A stretch of 64,000 bases of DNA from Piscinibacter gummiphilus (GCF_032681285.1 NZ_CP136336.1:1537001-1601000); one strand, 5' to 3'; positions 7,895 to 17,948 are shown, numbered from the stretch's first letter. Numbers and translations are program-made. Notes: generated by a model not told the origin, from the letters alone.

Positions 7895-9154
7895 ATGAGC
7901 TTCCAGCAAGGACTTTCCGGCCTGAACGCCGCGAGCAAGAACCTCGAGGTCATCGGCAACAACGTCGCCAACGCCAACACCTTCGGTGCCAAGGCCTCGC
8001 GTGCCGAGTTCGGCGACATGTACGCCTCGGCGCTGGCCGGCAGCGGCAACGCCATCGGCATCGGCGTGAACCTGCAGGCGGTCACGCAGCAGTTCAGCCA
8101 GGGCAACATCACCACCACCGCCAACGCGCTGGACCTGGCCATCAACGGCAGCGGCTTCTTCGAGGTGCGCTCCAACGGCCAGACGCAGTACACCCGCAAC
8201 GGCCAGTTCCAGATCAACAAGGACGGCTTCATCGTCACCAACCAGGGCGCCCAGCTGCTCGGCTACCCGGCCGACGGCAATGGCGTGATCCAGCCGGGCG
8301 TGGCTGGCCCGCTGCAGCTGCCCACCGCCGGCATCGAGCCGCAGGCGACGACCGAGATCAACATGGAGTTCAACCTCGACTCGCGCGCCGGCACCACGCT
8401 GCCCGCCACGACGCCGATGATCAACTTCAGCGATGCGCAGACCTACAACAACGCAACCTCGCTGCAGGTCTTCGACCAGCGCGGCCAGGACGTGGCGCTG
8501 ACCTACTACTTCCAGAAGGCCGGCACCGACACCTGGAACGTCTTCGTGACGGCCAACGGCACCTCGGTCTCGGTCGACGGCGCGGGCGACCCGGCACCCG
8601 TCACCACCATGACCTTCCCGACGAGCGGCGGGGCCCCCACCGCGCCCACCGGCCCAATCACGCTCGACATTCCTGCCTCGACCAACGCGGCCGGCGCGCA
8701 GACGCTTGCCATCTCCGGCATCCAGCTCGACCTGACGAGCGCCACGCAATACGGCGCCGGTTTCGGCGTCACCAACCTCACGCAGGACGGCTACGCGCCG
8801 GGCCAGCTCTCGGGCCTGTCGATCGAGTCCGACGGCATCGTGATGGCCACCTATTCCAACGGCCAGTCGAAGCCCGCTGGCCAGATCGAGATCTCGACCT
8901 TCCGCAACACGCAAGGCCTGCGCCCCCTGGGCGGCAACCTCTGGGCGCGCACCTACGAGTCGGGCGACCCGATCGTGGGCACGCCTGGCCAGGGCAACCT
9001 GGGCGTGCTGCAGGCCGGCGCGCTGGAAGACTCGAACGTCGACCTGACCGCCGAGCTCGTGAACATGATCACCGCGCAGCGCGTGTACCAGGCGAATGCA
9101 CAGTCCATCAAGACGACGGACCAGATCCTGCAGACGCTGGTGAACCTGCGCTGA
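7895..9154 (+). CDS. flgE: FlgE, hook protein
   Basis: The 419-residue hook subunit begins MSFQQGLSGLNAASKNLEVIGNNVANANT, the standard FlgE N-terminus (quoted in part). It has the FlgEFG central domain (ALDLAINGSGFFEV...YTRNGQFQINKDG) and ends with DLTAELVNMITAQRVYQANA and LVNLR, as hook proteins do. The TAAGGA site overlaps the flgD stop. Size is close to enterobacterial FlgE (about 400). Confidence 0.96.
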   Translation: MSFQQGLSGLNAASKNLEVIGNNVANANTFGAKASRAEFGDMYASALAGSGNAIGIGVNLQAVTQQFSQGNITTTANALDLAINGSGFFEVRSNGQTQYTRNGQFQINKDGFIVTNQGAQLLGYPADGNGVIQPGVAGPLQLPTAGIEPQATTEINMEFNLDSRAGTTLPATTPMINFSDAQTYNNATSLQVFDQRGQDVALTYYFQKAGTDTWNVFVTANGTSVSVDGAGDPAPVTTMTFPTSGGAPTAPTGPITLDIPASTNAAGAQTLAISGIQLDLTSATQYGAGFGVTNLTQDGYAPGQLSGLSIESDGIVMATYSNGQSKPAGQIEISTFRNTQGLRPLGGNLWARTYESGDPIVGTPGQGNLGVLQAGALEDSNVDLTAELVNMITAQRVYQANAQSIKTTDQILQTLVNLR

Positions 9155-9179
9155 TCGTTAACCTGATCCGGGGGCCGTC

Positions 9180-9914
9180 ATGGACCGCATGATTTACCTG
9201 TCGATGTCTGGCGCCAAAGCCATGATGCAGCGCCAGGACACGCTGGCGAACAACCTCGCCAACGTCTCCACGCCGGGCTTTCGCGCCGAGCTGCAGGCCT
9301 TCCGCGCCGTGCCGGTGCAAGGCAGCGGCGCGAGCACGCGGGTCTACACGCTGGAGACGACACCCGGCTTCGACGCCACCCCCGGCGTCATCACCAACAC
9401 CGGCCGCAACCTCGATGTGGCGGTCAAGGGCAACAGCTGGTTGAGCGTGCAAGCGCTCGACGGCACCGAGGCCTACACCCGCGGCGGCGCGCTCGATCTC
9501 ACGTCCGAAGGCGCGCTCGTCACCCGCAGCGGCCTGCCGGTGATGGGCGACGGCGGCCCGATCCAGGTGCCGGCCAACAGCGAGATCAGCATCGCGCCCG
9601 ACGGCACGATCAGCGCCAAGAACGGCGCCACCGGCAAGACCACCGCGGTGGGCAAGCTCAAGCTCGTGACGCCCACCGACGAGACGCCGCTCGAGCGCGG
9701 GGCCGATGGCCTCTTCCGCGCCCCCGAAGGCGACCTGCCGGCCGATGCCACAGCCCGCGTGCAAGACGGCGCGCTCGAGGGGTCGAACGTGAGCGCGGTC
9801 GAGACGATGGTCTCGATGATCACCGCCGCCCGCCAGTTCGAGGCCCAGATGAAGATGTTGCAGACCGCCGAGGGCGACGAGAAAGCCGCCGCTCAGTTGC
9901 TCTCGATGAGCTGA
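9180..9914 (+). CDS. flgF: FlgF, proximal rod protein
   Basis: The 244-residue product begins MDRMIYLSMSGAKAMMQRQD and has the rod motif TLANNLANVSTPGFRAELQAF, the FlgEFG mid-domain (NLDVAVKGNSWLSVQALDG) and the C-terminal SAVETMVSMITAARQFEAQM helix. It forms part of the rod between FlgB/C and FlgG. It lies 25 bp after flgE and 15 bp before flgG. Confidence 0.96.
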   Translation: MDRMIYLSMSGAKAMMQRQDTLANNLANVSTPGFRAELQAFRAVPVQGSGASTRVYTLETTPGFDATPGVITNTGRNLDVAVKGNSWLSVQALDGTEAYTRGGALDLTSEGALVTRSGLPVMGDGGPIQVPANSEISIAPDGTISAKNGATGKTTAVGKLKLVTPTDETPLERGADGLFRAPEGDLPADATARVQDGALEGSNVSAVETMVSMITAARQFEAQMKMLQTAEGDEKAAAQLLSMS

Positions 9915-9929
9915 TAGGAGTACCCAGCC

Positions 9930-10712
9930 ATGATGCGTTCCCTGTGGATTTCGAAGACCGGCATGGAGGCCCAGCAGACCCAGCTGGACCACATCTCGCA
10001 CAACCTCGCCAACAGCGCGACCAACGGCTACAAGAAGTCGCACGCGGTGTTCGAAGACCTGATGTACCAGAACCTGCGCCAGGCGGGCGCCAACAGCAGC
10101 GAGCAGACCACGCTGCCCACCGGCCTGCAGGTCGGCCTCGGCACCCGCGCGGTTGCCAGCAGCCGCAGCTTCAGCCAGGGCAACCTGCAGCAGAGCAGCA
10201 ACCCGCTCGACGTGGCGGTGCGCGGCGCCGGCTTCTTCGAAGTGCAGATGCCCGACGGCACCACCGGCTACACGCGCGATGGCTCGTTCCAGGTCAACGC
10301 GCAGGGCCAGCTCGTCACCAACAACGGCTACCTCGTGCAGCCCGGTATCACCGTGCCGCAAAACGCCCTGAGCGTGTCGATCGCGGCCGACGGCACCGTG
10401 ACCGCGAGCATCCCCAACCAGACGCAGCCGCAGAGCCTCGGCACGCTGCAGCTCGTGAACTTCGTGAACCCGGCCGGCCTCGAGCCCAAGGGCCAGAACC
10501 TCTACACCGAGACCGCGGCGTCGGGCACACCCACCGCCGGCACGCCGGGCCAGAACGGCCTGGGCGCGCTGCAGCAGGGCTTCGTCGAGACCTCGAACGT
10601 GAACGTCGTGGAAGAGCTGATCGGCATGATCCAGACGCAGCGTGCCTACGAGCTCAACTCCAAGGCCATCCAGACCTCCGACCAGATGCTGCAGCGTCTC
10701 GCGCAGCTGTGA
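9930..10712 (+). CDS. flgG: FlgG, distal rod protein
   Basis: The 260-residue distal rod subunit begins [20 protein letters not shown], with the motif [17 protein letters not shown], mid-domain [20 protein letters not shown] and C-terminus [20 protein letters not shown]. Exactly 260 residues is the usual FlgG length, as expected of a protein whose stack length is fixed. It has a TAGGAG ribosome site. Confidence 0.97.
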   Translation: MMRSLWISKTGMEAQQTQLDHISHNLANSATNGYKKSHAVFEDLMYQNLRQAGANSSEQTTLPTGLQVGLGTRAVASSRSFSQGNLQQSSNPLDVAVRGAGFFEVQMPDGTTGYTRDGSFQVNAQGQLVTNNGYLVQPGITVPQNALSVSIAADGTVTASIPNQTQPQSLGTLQLVNFVNPAGLEPKGQNLYTETAASGTPTAGTPGQNGLGALQQGFVETSNVNVVEELIGMIQTQRAYELNSKAIQTSDQMLQRLAQL

Positions 10713-10717
10713 ACCTC

Positions 10718-11392
10718 ATGAGACTCGCCCTCATTGCCGCAACCGCCTGCCTCGTGCTCGCCGGCTGCGAAACCCCGTACCTGCTGCCCAAGGTCGAGGT
10801 GGCCGGCTCGGCCACCCGCCTGCGCCCGCAGCCGGTGCCCACGCCGCCGCCCAACAACGGCTCGATCTACCAGGCGGCGGCCTACCGGCCGCTGTTCGAA
10901 GACCACCGCGCGCGCCTGGTGGGCGACACGCTCACCGTGCAGATCGTGGAAAAAGTCGCGGCCAGCCAGAAGAGCACCAGCTCCATCGACAAGACCGGGA
11001 GCATCGGCGGCGGTGTCTCGGCCCTTCCGGGCGTGCATGCCAAGGCCTTTGCGCGTGCCGCCGTCGAAGGAAGCTCCACCAACACCTTCGAAGGCAAGGG
11101 CAGCACCGAGAACACCAACGATTTCTCGGGCGTGATCACGAGCACCGTGATCGATGTCATGCCCAACGGCCACCTCGTGGTGGCGGGCGAGAAGCAGATT
11201 GGCGTGAACCAGAACGTCGACGTGCTGCGCTTCTCGGGCCAGGTCGACCCGCGTTCCATCCAGCCGGGCAACAGCGTGCAGTCGACGCAGATCGCCAACG
11301 TGCGCATCGAGCACCGGGGCCGCGGCGCGCAGGCCGACGTCAACGGAATAGGGTGGCTCGGGCGCTTCTTTTTGAACGTTATGCCGTTCTAA
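10718..11392 (+). CDS. flgH: FlgH, L-ring lipoprotein
   Basis: The 224-residue protein has a lipoprotein signal with lipobox LVLAGC (lipidated Cys17). The L-ring domain follows: RPLFEDHRARLVGDTLTVQI, then FEGKGSTENTNDFSGVITSTV, ending GWLGRFFLNVMPF. It assembles with FlgI as the outer-membrane bushing of the rod. It starts 5 bp after flgG and probably depends on coupling, since no good ribosome site is visible. Confidence 0.95.
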   Translation: MRLALIAATACLVLAGCETPYLLPKVEVAGSATRLRPQPVPTPPPNNGSIYQAAAYRPLFEDHRARLVGDTLTVQIVEKVAASQKSTSSIDKTGSIGGGVSALPGVHAKAFARAAVEGSSTNTFEGKGSTENTNDFSGVITSTVIDVMPNGHLVVAGEKQIGVNQNVDVLRFSGQVDPRSIQPGNSVQSTQIANVRIEHRGRGAQADVNGIGWLGRFFLNVMPF

Positions 11393-11428
11393 AGAATTTC
11401 AGAATCGGTGACAGGAGTTCCTGTCACC

Positions 11429-12586
11429 ATGCCTACCACCCGCGAACAACTTCCGAAATCGCCGTTTGAGGCGCTGATCAAGGCCCTGATCGGCCTGACG
11501 GTCCTCATGGCCAGCGCGGCGCTCTGGTGGCCCGCCACGGCCCACGCCACCCGCATCAAGGAAGTCGCGTCCATCCAGGGCGTGCGTAGCAACCAGCTGG
11601 TCGGCTACGGCCTCGTCGTCGGCCTCGACGGCACCGGCGACCAGACCACCTCCGCCCCTTTCACCGCGCAAAGCCTTTCGGCGATGCTGCAGCAGATGGG
11701 CGTGACGATTCCCGCGGGCACGAGCCTGCAGGTGAAGAACGTGGCGGCCGTGATGGTCACCGCACAACTCCCCGCCTTCGCACAACCCGGCCAGACGCTC
11801 GACGTGGCCGTCTCCTCGCTCGGCAACGCCAAGTCGCTGCGCGGCGGCACGCTCATCATCACGCCGCTCAAGGGTGCCGACGGCCAGGTCTACGCGCTCG
11901 CGCAAGGCAACCTCATCGTCGGTGGGGCCGGTGCGTCGGCGGCGGGCTCCAAGGTGCAGATCAACCACCTGAGCGCCGGCCGCATTCCCGAAGGCGCGAC
12001 GGTGGAACGCTCGGTGCCCACGCCGCTCAACCAGGGCCGCTCGCTGCAGCTCGACCTCAACGCGAGCGACTTCACCACCGCCCGCGAAGTCGCCCGCGCC
12101 ATCAACGCGAAGATGGGCGACGGCACCGCGCAGGCGGTGAACGGCCGCGTGGTCAAGGTCAACATGCCCGAGTCGCAGGACATGCGCGTGGGCTTTCTCG
12201 CCGACATCGAGAACTTGCCGCTCGAACTCGCGGCCCCCTCGGCCAAGATCGTGATCAACGCCCGCACCGGCTCGGTGGTGATGAACCAGGCCGTGTCGCT
12301 CGGTGCCTGCGCGGTCGCGCACGGCAACCTGTCGGTGACCATCAACACCACGCCGGTGGTGAGCCAGCCGGCGCCGTTTTCCAAGGGCGAGACGGTCAAG
12401 GCCGAGAAGGCCGACATCACCATCAAGCAGGAGCCGGGCGCGCTGATCCAGATGCCCGCGAGCGCCAAGCTCGCCGATGTGGTGAAGGCGCTGAGTGCGC
12501 TGGGTGCCACGCCTCAGGATCTGCTCGCGATTCTTCAGGCGATGAAGACCGCCGGCGCACTTCAAGCCGAAATCGAAGTGATCTGA
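11429..12586 (+). CDS. flgI: FlgI, P-ring protein
   Basis: The 385-residue P-ring subunit has a signal peptide (about residues 17-41, ending ATAHA), the conserved start TRIKEVASIQGVRSNQLVGYG and repeated blocks such as VVGLDGTGDQT, SLRGGTLIITPLKGADGQVY and ARTGSVVMNQAVSLG. I chose ATG 11429 because AGGAG lies 11 bp upstream; the frame can be read from GTG 11408 but that codon precedes the ribosome site. FlgA is its chaperone. It is separated from flgJ by one base. Confidence 0.95.
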   Translation: MPTTREQLPKSPFEALIKALIGLTVLMASAALWWPATAHATRIKEVASIQGVRSNQLVGYGLVVGLDGTGDQTTSAPFTAQSLSAMLQQMGVTIPAGTSLQVKNVAAVMVTAQLPAFAQPGQTLDVAVSSLGNAKSLRGGTLIITPLKGADGQVYALAQGNLIVGGAGASAAGSKVQINHLSAGRIPEGATVERSVPTPLNQGRSLQLDLNASDFTTAREVARAINAKMGDGTAQAVNGRVVKVNMPESQDMRVGFLADIENLPLELAAPSAKIVINARTGSVVMNQAVSLGACAVAHGNLSVTINTTPVVSQPAPFSKGETVKAEKADITIKQEPGALIQMPASAKLADVVKALSALGATPQDLLAILQAMKTAGALQAEIEVI

Positions 12587-12587
12587 C

Positions 12588-13469
12588 ATGGGCGTCAACA
12601 ACAACCTCCAGATCGGCGATGCCCGCGGCATCGCCAACCTGCGCAACACCGCCAACACCGACCCCAAGGCGGCGATCCGTGAAGCGGCCAAGCAGTTCGA
12701 AGGCATCTTCATGCAGCAGCTCATGAAGAGCATGCGCGATGCCCAGATGAGTTCAGGGATGCTCGACAACTCGGGCACCAAGCTCGGCACCGAAATGCTC
12801 GACCAGCAGTTCGCCACCCAGATGACGGGCGTGCGCGGGGGGCTGTCCGACATCATCGCCCGGCAGCTCGAGCGCCAGCTCGGCGAGCCGCTGGCCAACA
12901 TCGCGGCCGATGCGGCCAAGGCCTCGGTCGAGCGCAGCAACGCCACCAAGGAAGCGCCTGCCACTTCGGCCTCGCTGCAGGGACTGCAGGGCAAGGAGCG
13001 GCAGATGGGTTTCCTCAAGCTGCACGGCGACGCCGCCAAGGCCGCCGAAGCGGCCACCGGCATCCCCGCGAACTTCATGGTGGCGCAGGCCGCGCACGAG
13101 TCGGGCTGGGGCCGCCACGAGATCAAGCATGGCGACGGCTCCACCTCGTTCAACGTATTCGGCATCAAGGCCGGCGCCAACTGGAAGGGCCCCGTCGCCG
13201 AGGTGACGACCACCGAATACATCAACGGGCAGCCGCACAAGGTGAAGGCGAAATTCCGCGCCTACGGCAGCTACGAAGAGGCCTTCACCGACTACGCGAA
13301 GCTGATGAAGAACAACCCCCGCTACTCGAAGGTGGTGGACAAGGCTTCATCGGCGCAAGGCTTCGCCCAGGGCTTGCAGAAGGCCGGCTACGCCACCGAC
13401 CCCGCGTATGCCGACAAGCTGACCCGCATGATCAACACCACGCTGCGACTGCAGCGTGCGATGGCCTGA
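12588..13469 (+). CDS. flgJ: FlgJ, rod cap and peptidoglycan hydrolase
   Basis: This 293-residue bifunctional FlgJ has a rod-capping domain (30-100, FEGIFMQQLMKSMRDAQMSS, GTEMLDQQFATQM) joined by a linker to a glucosaminidase-type domain (150-290). The catalytic Glu is in AQAAHESGWGRHEI; substrate-binding elements FNVFGIKAGANWKG and FRAYGSYEEAFTDYAKLM follow. It opens the murein layer for the growing rod. The two-domain form is typical of beta- and gammaproteobacteria with peritrichous or polar flagella. Confidence 0.96.
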   Translation: MGVNNNLQIGDARGIANLRNTANTDPKAAIREAAKQFEGIFMQQLMKSMRDAQMSSGMLDNSGTKLGTEMLDQQFATQMTGVRGGLSDIIARQLERQLGEPLANIAADAAKASVERSNATKEAPATSASLQGLQGKERQMGFLKLHGDAAKAAEAATGIPANFMVAQAAHESGWGRHEIKHGDGSTSFNVFGIKAGANWKGPVAEVTTTEYINGQPHKVKAKFRAYGSYEEAFTDYAKLMKNNPRYSKVVDKASSAQGFAQGLQKAGYATDPAYADKLTRMINTTLRLQRAMA

Positions 13470-13482
13470 AGGAGAGAGCGAC

Positions 13483-15450
13483 ATGGGCGCATCAACCTTG
13501 ATGGGCATCGGCACCCGCGCAATGGCGGCGAACTTCGCCGCGCTGCAGACCGTCGGCAACAACATTGCGAATGCCAACACGCAGGGCTATTCGCGGCAGG
13601 AAGTCCAGCTCGAGACCGCCAAGGGCCAGTACACCGGCGCCGGCTTCTTCGGCCAGGGCGTGAACGTGGCGACCGTGGTGCGCTCGTACGACCGCTTCCT
13701 CACCACGCAGGCCGCCACCACCAATTCGATCGCCGAAGCCGATGCGGCCCGGCTCGACCAGCTCACCCAGCTGGAGAACGTGATGCCCCTCGGCGAGGCC
13801 GGTCTCGGCCACGCCGCGCGCCAGATGCTCGACGCCTTCGTCGACGTGGCCAACAACCCGCAGGACGCCTCGGCCCGCCAGGTCGTCGTGACCCGCGCAC
13901 GCGAACTCGCGGCGCGTTTCCAGTCGGCCGGCGACCAGCTCAACACGCTGCAGACCGGCGTGTCGCAAGACCTGCGCTCCAACATCGACTCGGTCAACTC
14001 GCTTGCCCGGCGCGTGGCCGACCTCAACCGCCAGATCTCCGCGCTCAACGGCGCCGGCCACACGCCGAACGACCTGCTCGACCAGCGCGACCAGCTCGTG
14101 AGCGAGATCAGCGGCTACATCAACGTGACCACCATCGAGGCCAACGACGGCTCGATGGGCCTCTTCATCGGTGGCGGCCAGTCGTTGGTACTGGGCAGCA
14201 ACACCAACACCCTCATCGCCGCGCCCGACCAGTTCGACCCGGCCAAGACCCAGCTCGCCCTGCAGGAGGGCGGCGTCTCGCGTCTGGTGCCCAACAACGC
14301 CATCGCCGGCGGGCGCATCGCCGGGCTGGTGCGCTTCCAGAACGAAGACCTCACCGCCGCGCGCAACCTGCTCGGGCAGATGGCGGTGGCGATCAGCGGC
14401 GCGGTCAACCAGCAGCAGTCGCTCGGCCTCGACGGCGGCCAGCCCGCGCGTGCCGGCGACCCGCTCTTCTCGGTGGGCGCGCCGCGCACGCTCGCGTCGA
14501 CCGAAAACGTGGGCGACGCGACCTTCAGCCTCGCGGTGAGCGATTTCACCCACGTGCAGGCGAGCGACTACGAGCTGCGCTTCGACGGCACCAACTACTC
14601 GCTCACGCGCCTGTCCGACGGCTCGGCCGTGCAGGGCAGCCCCTTCGATGCGGCCACGCTCGCCGCCGGGGTGCAGGTCGAAGGCATGACGCTGCAGATG
14701 ACCGCCGGCACCGCCTCGGCGGGCGACCGTTTCCTGCTGCAAGCCGTGGGCACCGCTGCGCCCAACATGCGCTCGGTGATGACCGACCCGCGCGGCATCG
14801 CTGCCGCCTCGGCGGTGACGAGCAGCTTCTCGACCAACAACACCGGCACCGCCCGCATGGCCGCGCTCGGTGTGGTGGATGCCGCGGCGTACGACGCGAC
14901 GCAGTCGGTGCGCATCACCTTCAACAACGACACCGGCGACTACAACTACGACATGCTCGATGCGAGCAATGCCGTGGTCGCGAGCGGCACCGGCACCTGG
15001 ACGGCCGGCAACCCCATCCTGCTCAACGGCTTCTCGCTCTCGCTGAGCGGCGTGCCGCGCTCGGGCGACGTGATCGACGTCGGCCCGACCACCGCGCCGG
15101 GCGCCAACAACGGCAATGCCAACGCCTTCGTGGCGCTCGGCAGCTCGGCCTTCATCGGCGCAACGACGCTCTCCAACGGCACGCTGGTGCCGGGGCGCAA
15201 CATCACCGATGCGTATGCCAGCGCGCTCTCCGACATCGGCGTGCGCGTGCAGAGCGCGCGCTCGTCGGTCAACGTCTCCAGCGCGATGGCGCAGACCGCC
15301 GAAGCCGCGCGCGCCAACAAGGCCGGCGTCAACCTCGACGAAGAGGCCGCGCGACTGATCCAGTTCCAGCAGAGCTACCAGGCCGCCGCCAAGATGCTGC
15401 AGGTGGCCACGTCCGTCTTCGACACGCTGCTCGAGATGACGGGTGGCTGA
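13483..15450 (+). CDS. flgK: FlgK, hook-filament junction protein 1
   Basis: The 655-residue protein begins MGASTLMGIGTRAMAANFAA, with the motif TVGNNIANANTQGYSRQEVQ and the C-terminal coiled region VNLDEEAARLIQFQQSYQAA. It is the first junction protein between hook and filament and a FlgN client. It is longer than the enterobacterial form (about 550), the extra length lying in the variable surface domain (residues 330-560). ATG 13483 has a strong AAGGAG; the frame opens 27 bp earlier without one. Confidence 0.95.
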   Translation: MGASTLMGIGTRAMAANFAALQTVGNNIANANTQGYSRQEVQLETAKGQYTGAGFFGQGVNVATVVRSYDRFLTTQAATTNSIAEADAARLDQLTQLENVMPLGEAGLGHAARQMLDAFVDVANNPQDASARQVVVTRARELAARFQSAGDQLNTLQTGVSQDLRSNIDSVNSLARRVADLNRQISALNGAGHTPNDLLDQRDQLVSEISGYINVTTIEANDGSMGLFIGGGQSLVLGSNTNTLIAAPDQFDPAKTQLALQEGGVSRLVPNNAIAGGRIAGLVRFQNEDLTAARNLLGQMAVAISGAVNQQQSLGLDGGQPARAGDPLFSVGAPRTLASTENVGDATFSLAVSDFTHVQASDYELRFDGTNYSLTRLSDGSAVQGSPFDAATLAAGVQVEGMTLQMTAGTASAGDRFLLQAVGTAAPNMRSVMTDPRGIAAASAVTSSFSTNNTGTARMAALGVVDAAAYDATQSVRITFNNDTGDYNYDMLDASNAVVASGTGTWTAGNPILLNGFSLSLSGVPRSGDVIDVGPTTAPGANNGNANAFVALGSSAFIGATTLSNGTLVPGRNITDAYASALSDIGVRVQSARSSVNVSSAMAQTAEAARANKAGVNLDEEAARLIQFQQSYQAAAKMLQVATSVFDTLLEMTGG

Positions 15451-15481
15451 ACGATTTCGACTTGACTGAGGCACCCCCACC

Positions 15482-16678
15482 ATGCGCGTCAGCACTGCCA
15501 ACTCCTTCGATGCATCCGTCGACTCGCTGGTCAAGCGACAGACGGCGCTTGCCACCGCGCAGGAGCAGCTCACCACCGGCAAGCGTGTCAACCGCGCGAG
15601 CGACGACCCGGCCGCGGCCGCCCGCGCCGAGCGCGCGCTGGCCGCCGAGGTGCACACCGACGCCGTGCAACGCGCGGTGAACGCCAGCCAGAACGCGATG
15701 CAGCTCTCGGAAAGCGCGCTCGGCGATGCCGGTGACCTGCTGCAGCAGATCCGCGAGGCGATGGTGGCGGCCGGCAACGGCAGCTACAGCGACCAGGAGC
15801 GCCGCGCCCAGGCCGACAAGATCGCCGGCCTGCGCACCCAACTGCTGGCCGTGGCCAACCGGCAGGACGGCTCGGGCTCCTATCTCTTTGGCGGCCAGTC
15901 CCCCGACCACGCGCCGTTTCTCGACGGTGCCGGTGGCGTGACCTACCAGGGCACCTCGGGCCAGCTCGACGCCGCCTCCGGTGACCCGCTGCCGCTGAGC
16001 GTGGACGGCCGCGCCGCATGGATCAGCGGGCGCACCGGCAACGGCGTCTTCACCACCGCCCCGGCCACCGCCAACACCGGCCAGGCCTGGGTCGACACCG
16101 GCCGTGTCACCGACCCGAGCCAGCTCACTGGCGACAGCTACAGCATCGTCTTCGCGGTGTCGGGTGGCGTGACGACGTATTCGGTCTTGCAGAACGGCGG
16201 CCCCACTGCCCTCGCGGGGGTGCCCTACGTGTCGGGCCGCGCGATCGAGATCGACGGCCTGTCGGCCACCGTGACCGGCGTGCCGGCCGACACCGACACC
16301 TTCGACCTCGCGCCGGCCACCTCCGACCTCAACATCTTCGACCAGATCGATGCGGCCGTGGCGGCGCTCAACACGCCGCTGCGCACGCCCGCGCAGATCG
16401 CCCAGACGAACTCGACCTACCTCGCCGCCGTGGATTCGGCGATGGCGCAGATGCAATCGGTGCGCGCGCAGGTGGGCGAGACGCTTGGCCGCATCGACAG
16501 CGCGACCGGCCGGCTCGACGATCTGCGACTTGCTGCACAGACCGACCGTTCCAATGCCGAAGGTCTTGACATGGTGAGGGCGATTTCAGACTTCCAGAAC
16601 AAGCAAACGGGCTACGATGCAGCGCTCAAGAGCTACTCGCTGGTGCAGAAGATGTCGCTCTTCAACTACATCACCTGA
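15482..16678 (+). CDS. flgL: FlgL, hook-filament junction protein 3
   Basis: The 398-residue flagellin-like protein has N-terminal helix TALATAQEQLTTGKRVNRAS and C-terminal helix (GRLDDLRLAAQTDRSNAEGL...YDAALKSYSLVQKMSLFNYI), the paired coils of the flagellin fold. The central variable part (150-290) is larger than in enterobacterial FlgL (about 317 residues). It joins FlgK to the filament and is the second FlgN client. It ends the flgB-flgL run, 15 bp before the HDOD gene. Confidence 0.95.
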   Translation: MRVSTANSFDASVDSLVKRQTALATAQEQLTTGKRVNRASDDPAAAARAERALAAEVHTDAVQRAVNASQNAMQLSESALGDAGDLLQQIREAMVAAGNGSYSDQERRAQADKIAGLRTQLLAVANRQDGSGSYLFGGQSPDHAPFLDGAGGVTYQGTSGQLDAASGDPLPLSVDGRAAWISGRTGNGVFTTAPATANTGQAWVDTGRVTDPSQLTGDSYSIVFAVSGGVTTYSVLQNGGPTALAGVPYVSGRAIEIDGLSATVTGVPADTDTFDLAPATSDLNIFDQIDAAVAALNTPLRTPAQIAQTNSTYLAAVDSAMAQMQSVRAQVGETLGRIDSATGRLDDLRLAAQTDRSNAEGLDMVRAISDFQNKQTGYDAALKSYSLVQKMSLFNYIT

Positions 16679-16693
16679 TCGCAGGACAGCCGC

Positions 16694-17902
16694 GTGAACG
16701 ACTCCACCATCCTGGGCCAGGTGGCCCTCGGCTACTCCCCCTTCATCGACCGCAGCCGCGCCGTCTCGGCCACGCGCCTGACCATCGTGCCGCTGAAGCC
16801 CGATGCGACGCCCGACGTGGCGCAGCTGCTGCACGCCGTGGGCGGCGTGTGGCCGGCCGATGGCGGCAAGGCCACGCTCAACGTGGTGAGCGAGAGCCTG
16901 CTGCAAGACCTGCTGCGCGCCTCGCCTTCACCCAACCTGATGGTCGAGGTGCCGGCCTTCATGGCCGTCGACCCGACCAACATCGTCGCCCTGCAGAACC
17001 TGCACGCCGCCGGCACCACGCTGCTCATCAAGGGCCGCCCTTTGAGCGAGCTGCCGCGCGAGGTGCTGCCTTGCTTCACCTACTCGATCATCGACCTGGC
17101 CGACGACCGCCGTATCAATGAAGCCGGGTCCGCGCCGCCGGTCGGCGTGATTCGCAACATTCCCCACGTGCAGTCGGGCGTGCGCACGCTCGCCGAGATG
17201 GAAGCGAGCTTCACGCGCGGCGCCGCCGCGGTGCTGGGCTGGCCCATCGACGACGCCATCGAGCAGGCGCAGGCCAAGGGCGGCAAGCAGCCGGCCACCG
17301 AGATGCAGGTGATCGTCGAGCTGATCCAGCGTGTCGACAAGCAGGAGCCCATCGAGAAGCTCGAAGGCACGCTCAAGCGCGACCCCTCCCTCGCCTTCAA
17401 GCTGATGCGCTACATCAACTCGCCGGCCTTCGGGCTGCGGGTGGAGATCAGCTCGTTCCGGCACGCGATCATGATGCTCGGGTATCAGCGGCTGAAGCGC
17501 TGGCTGGCGCTCTTGCTCGCCACCGCCGGTCAAGACTCGAACATGAAGCCGGTGATGTTTGCGGCGGTGCGGCGCGGGCTCCTGATGGAAGAGCTGGTGC
17601 GTTCGTCGGGTGACGAGGAGATGCGCAATGAGATGTTCATCTGCGGCGTGTTTTCTTTGCTCGATCGGATGTTCAAGCAGCCGTTCTCGGAGTTGTTGAA
17701 GACGATTCCGGTGCCGGAGCGCGTGTATCAGGCTCTGGTGGATGGGTCGGGGCCGTATCAGCCTTACTTTGCGTTGGTGCAGGCGGTGGAGAACGAGTCG
17801 CTGTATGACTTCCGGTCTTCTGCTGAGACCTTGATGCTCAGTGTTTCTGAGATCAATCGGTGTGTGTTGTCGGCGTTGACGGCGGCTTCGCAGGTCGAGT
17901 AG
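16694..17902 (+). CDS. HDOD-domain protein with degenerate EAL-like N-terminus
   Basis: The 402-residue product starts at a GTG. The N-terminal 180 residues resemble the CdgJ/YuxH arrangement (LGYSPFIDRSRAVSATRLTI) but lack EAL and the metal-binding acidic residues, so no phosphodiesterase activity is expected. An HDOD domain follows (about 195-395: LEGTLKRDPSLAFKLMRYIN, then FGLRVEISSFRHAIMMLGYQ). Such proteins act as c-di-GMP-linked or stress signalling adaptors and often influence motility. It lies 15 bp behind flgL and may be co-transcribed with the flagellar run. Codon use changes markedly over the last 300 bp (see findings). Confidence 0.85.
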   Translation: MNDSTILGQVALGYSPFIDRSRAVSATRLTIVPLKPDATPDVAQLLHAVGGVWPADGGKATLNVVSESLLQDLLRASPSPNLMVEVPAFMAVDPTNIVALQNLHAAGTTLLIKGRPLSELPREVLPCFTYSIIDLADDRRINEAGSAPPVGVIRNIPHVQSGVRTLAEMEASFTRGAAAVLGWPIDDAIEQAQAKGGKQPATEMQVIVELIQRVDKQEPIEKLEGTLKRDPSLAFKLMRYINSPAFGLRVEISSFRHAIMMLGYQRLKRWLALLLATAGQDSNMKPVMFAAVRRGLLMEELVRSSGDEEMRNEMFICGVFSLLDRMFKQPFSELLKTIPVPERVYQALVDGSGPYQPYFALVQAVENESLYDFRSSAETLMLSVSEINRCVLSALTAASQVE

Positions 17903-17948
17903 TTCTCGCTGCGTAGGCAGCTTGCCGGGATTTCGCCCCGGCGGGCGA

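Noticed and set aside
7076..8914. 612-codon open frame antisense to flgC-flgE
   Set aside because: It is a high-GC shadow of strongly C-biased genes; composition is low-complexity (Arg, Val, Gly, His) and the sense genes are certain.
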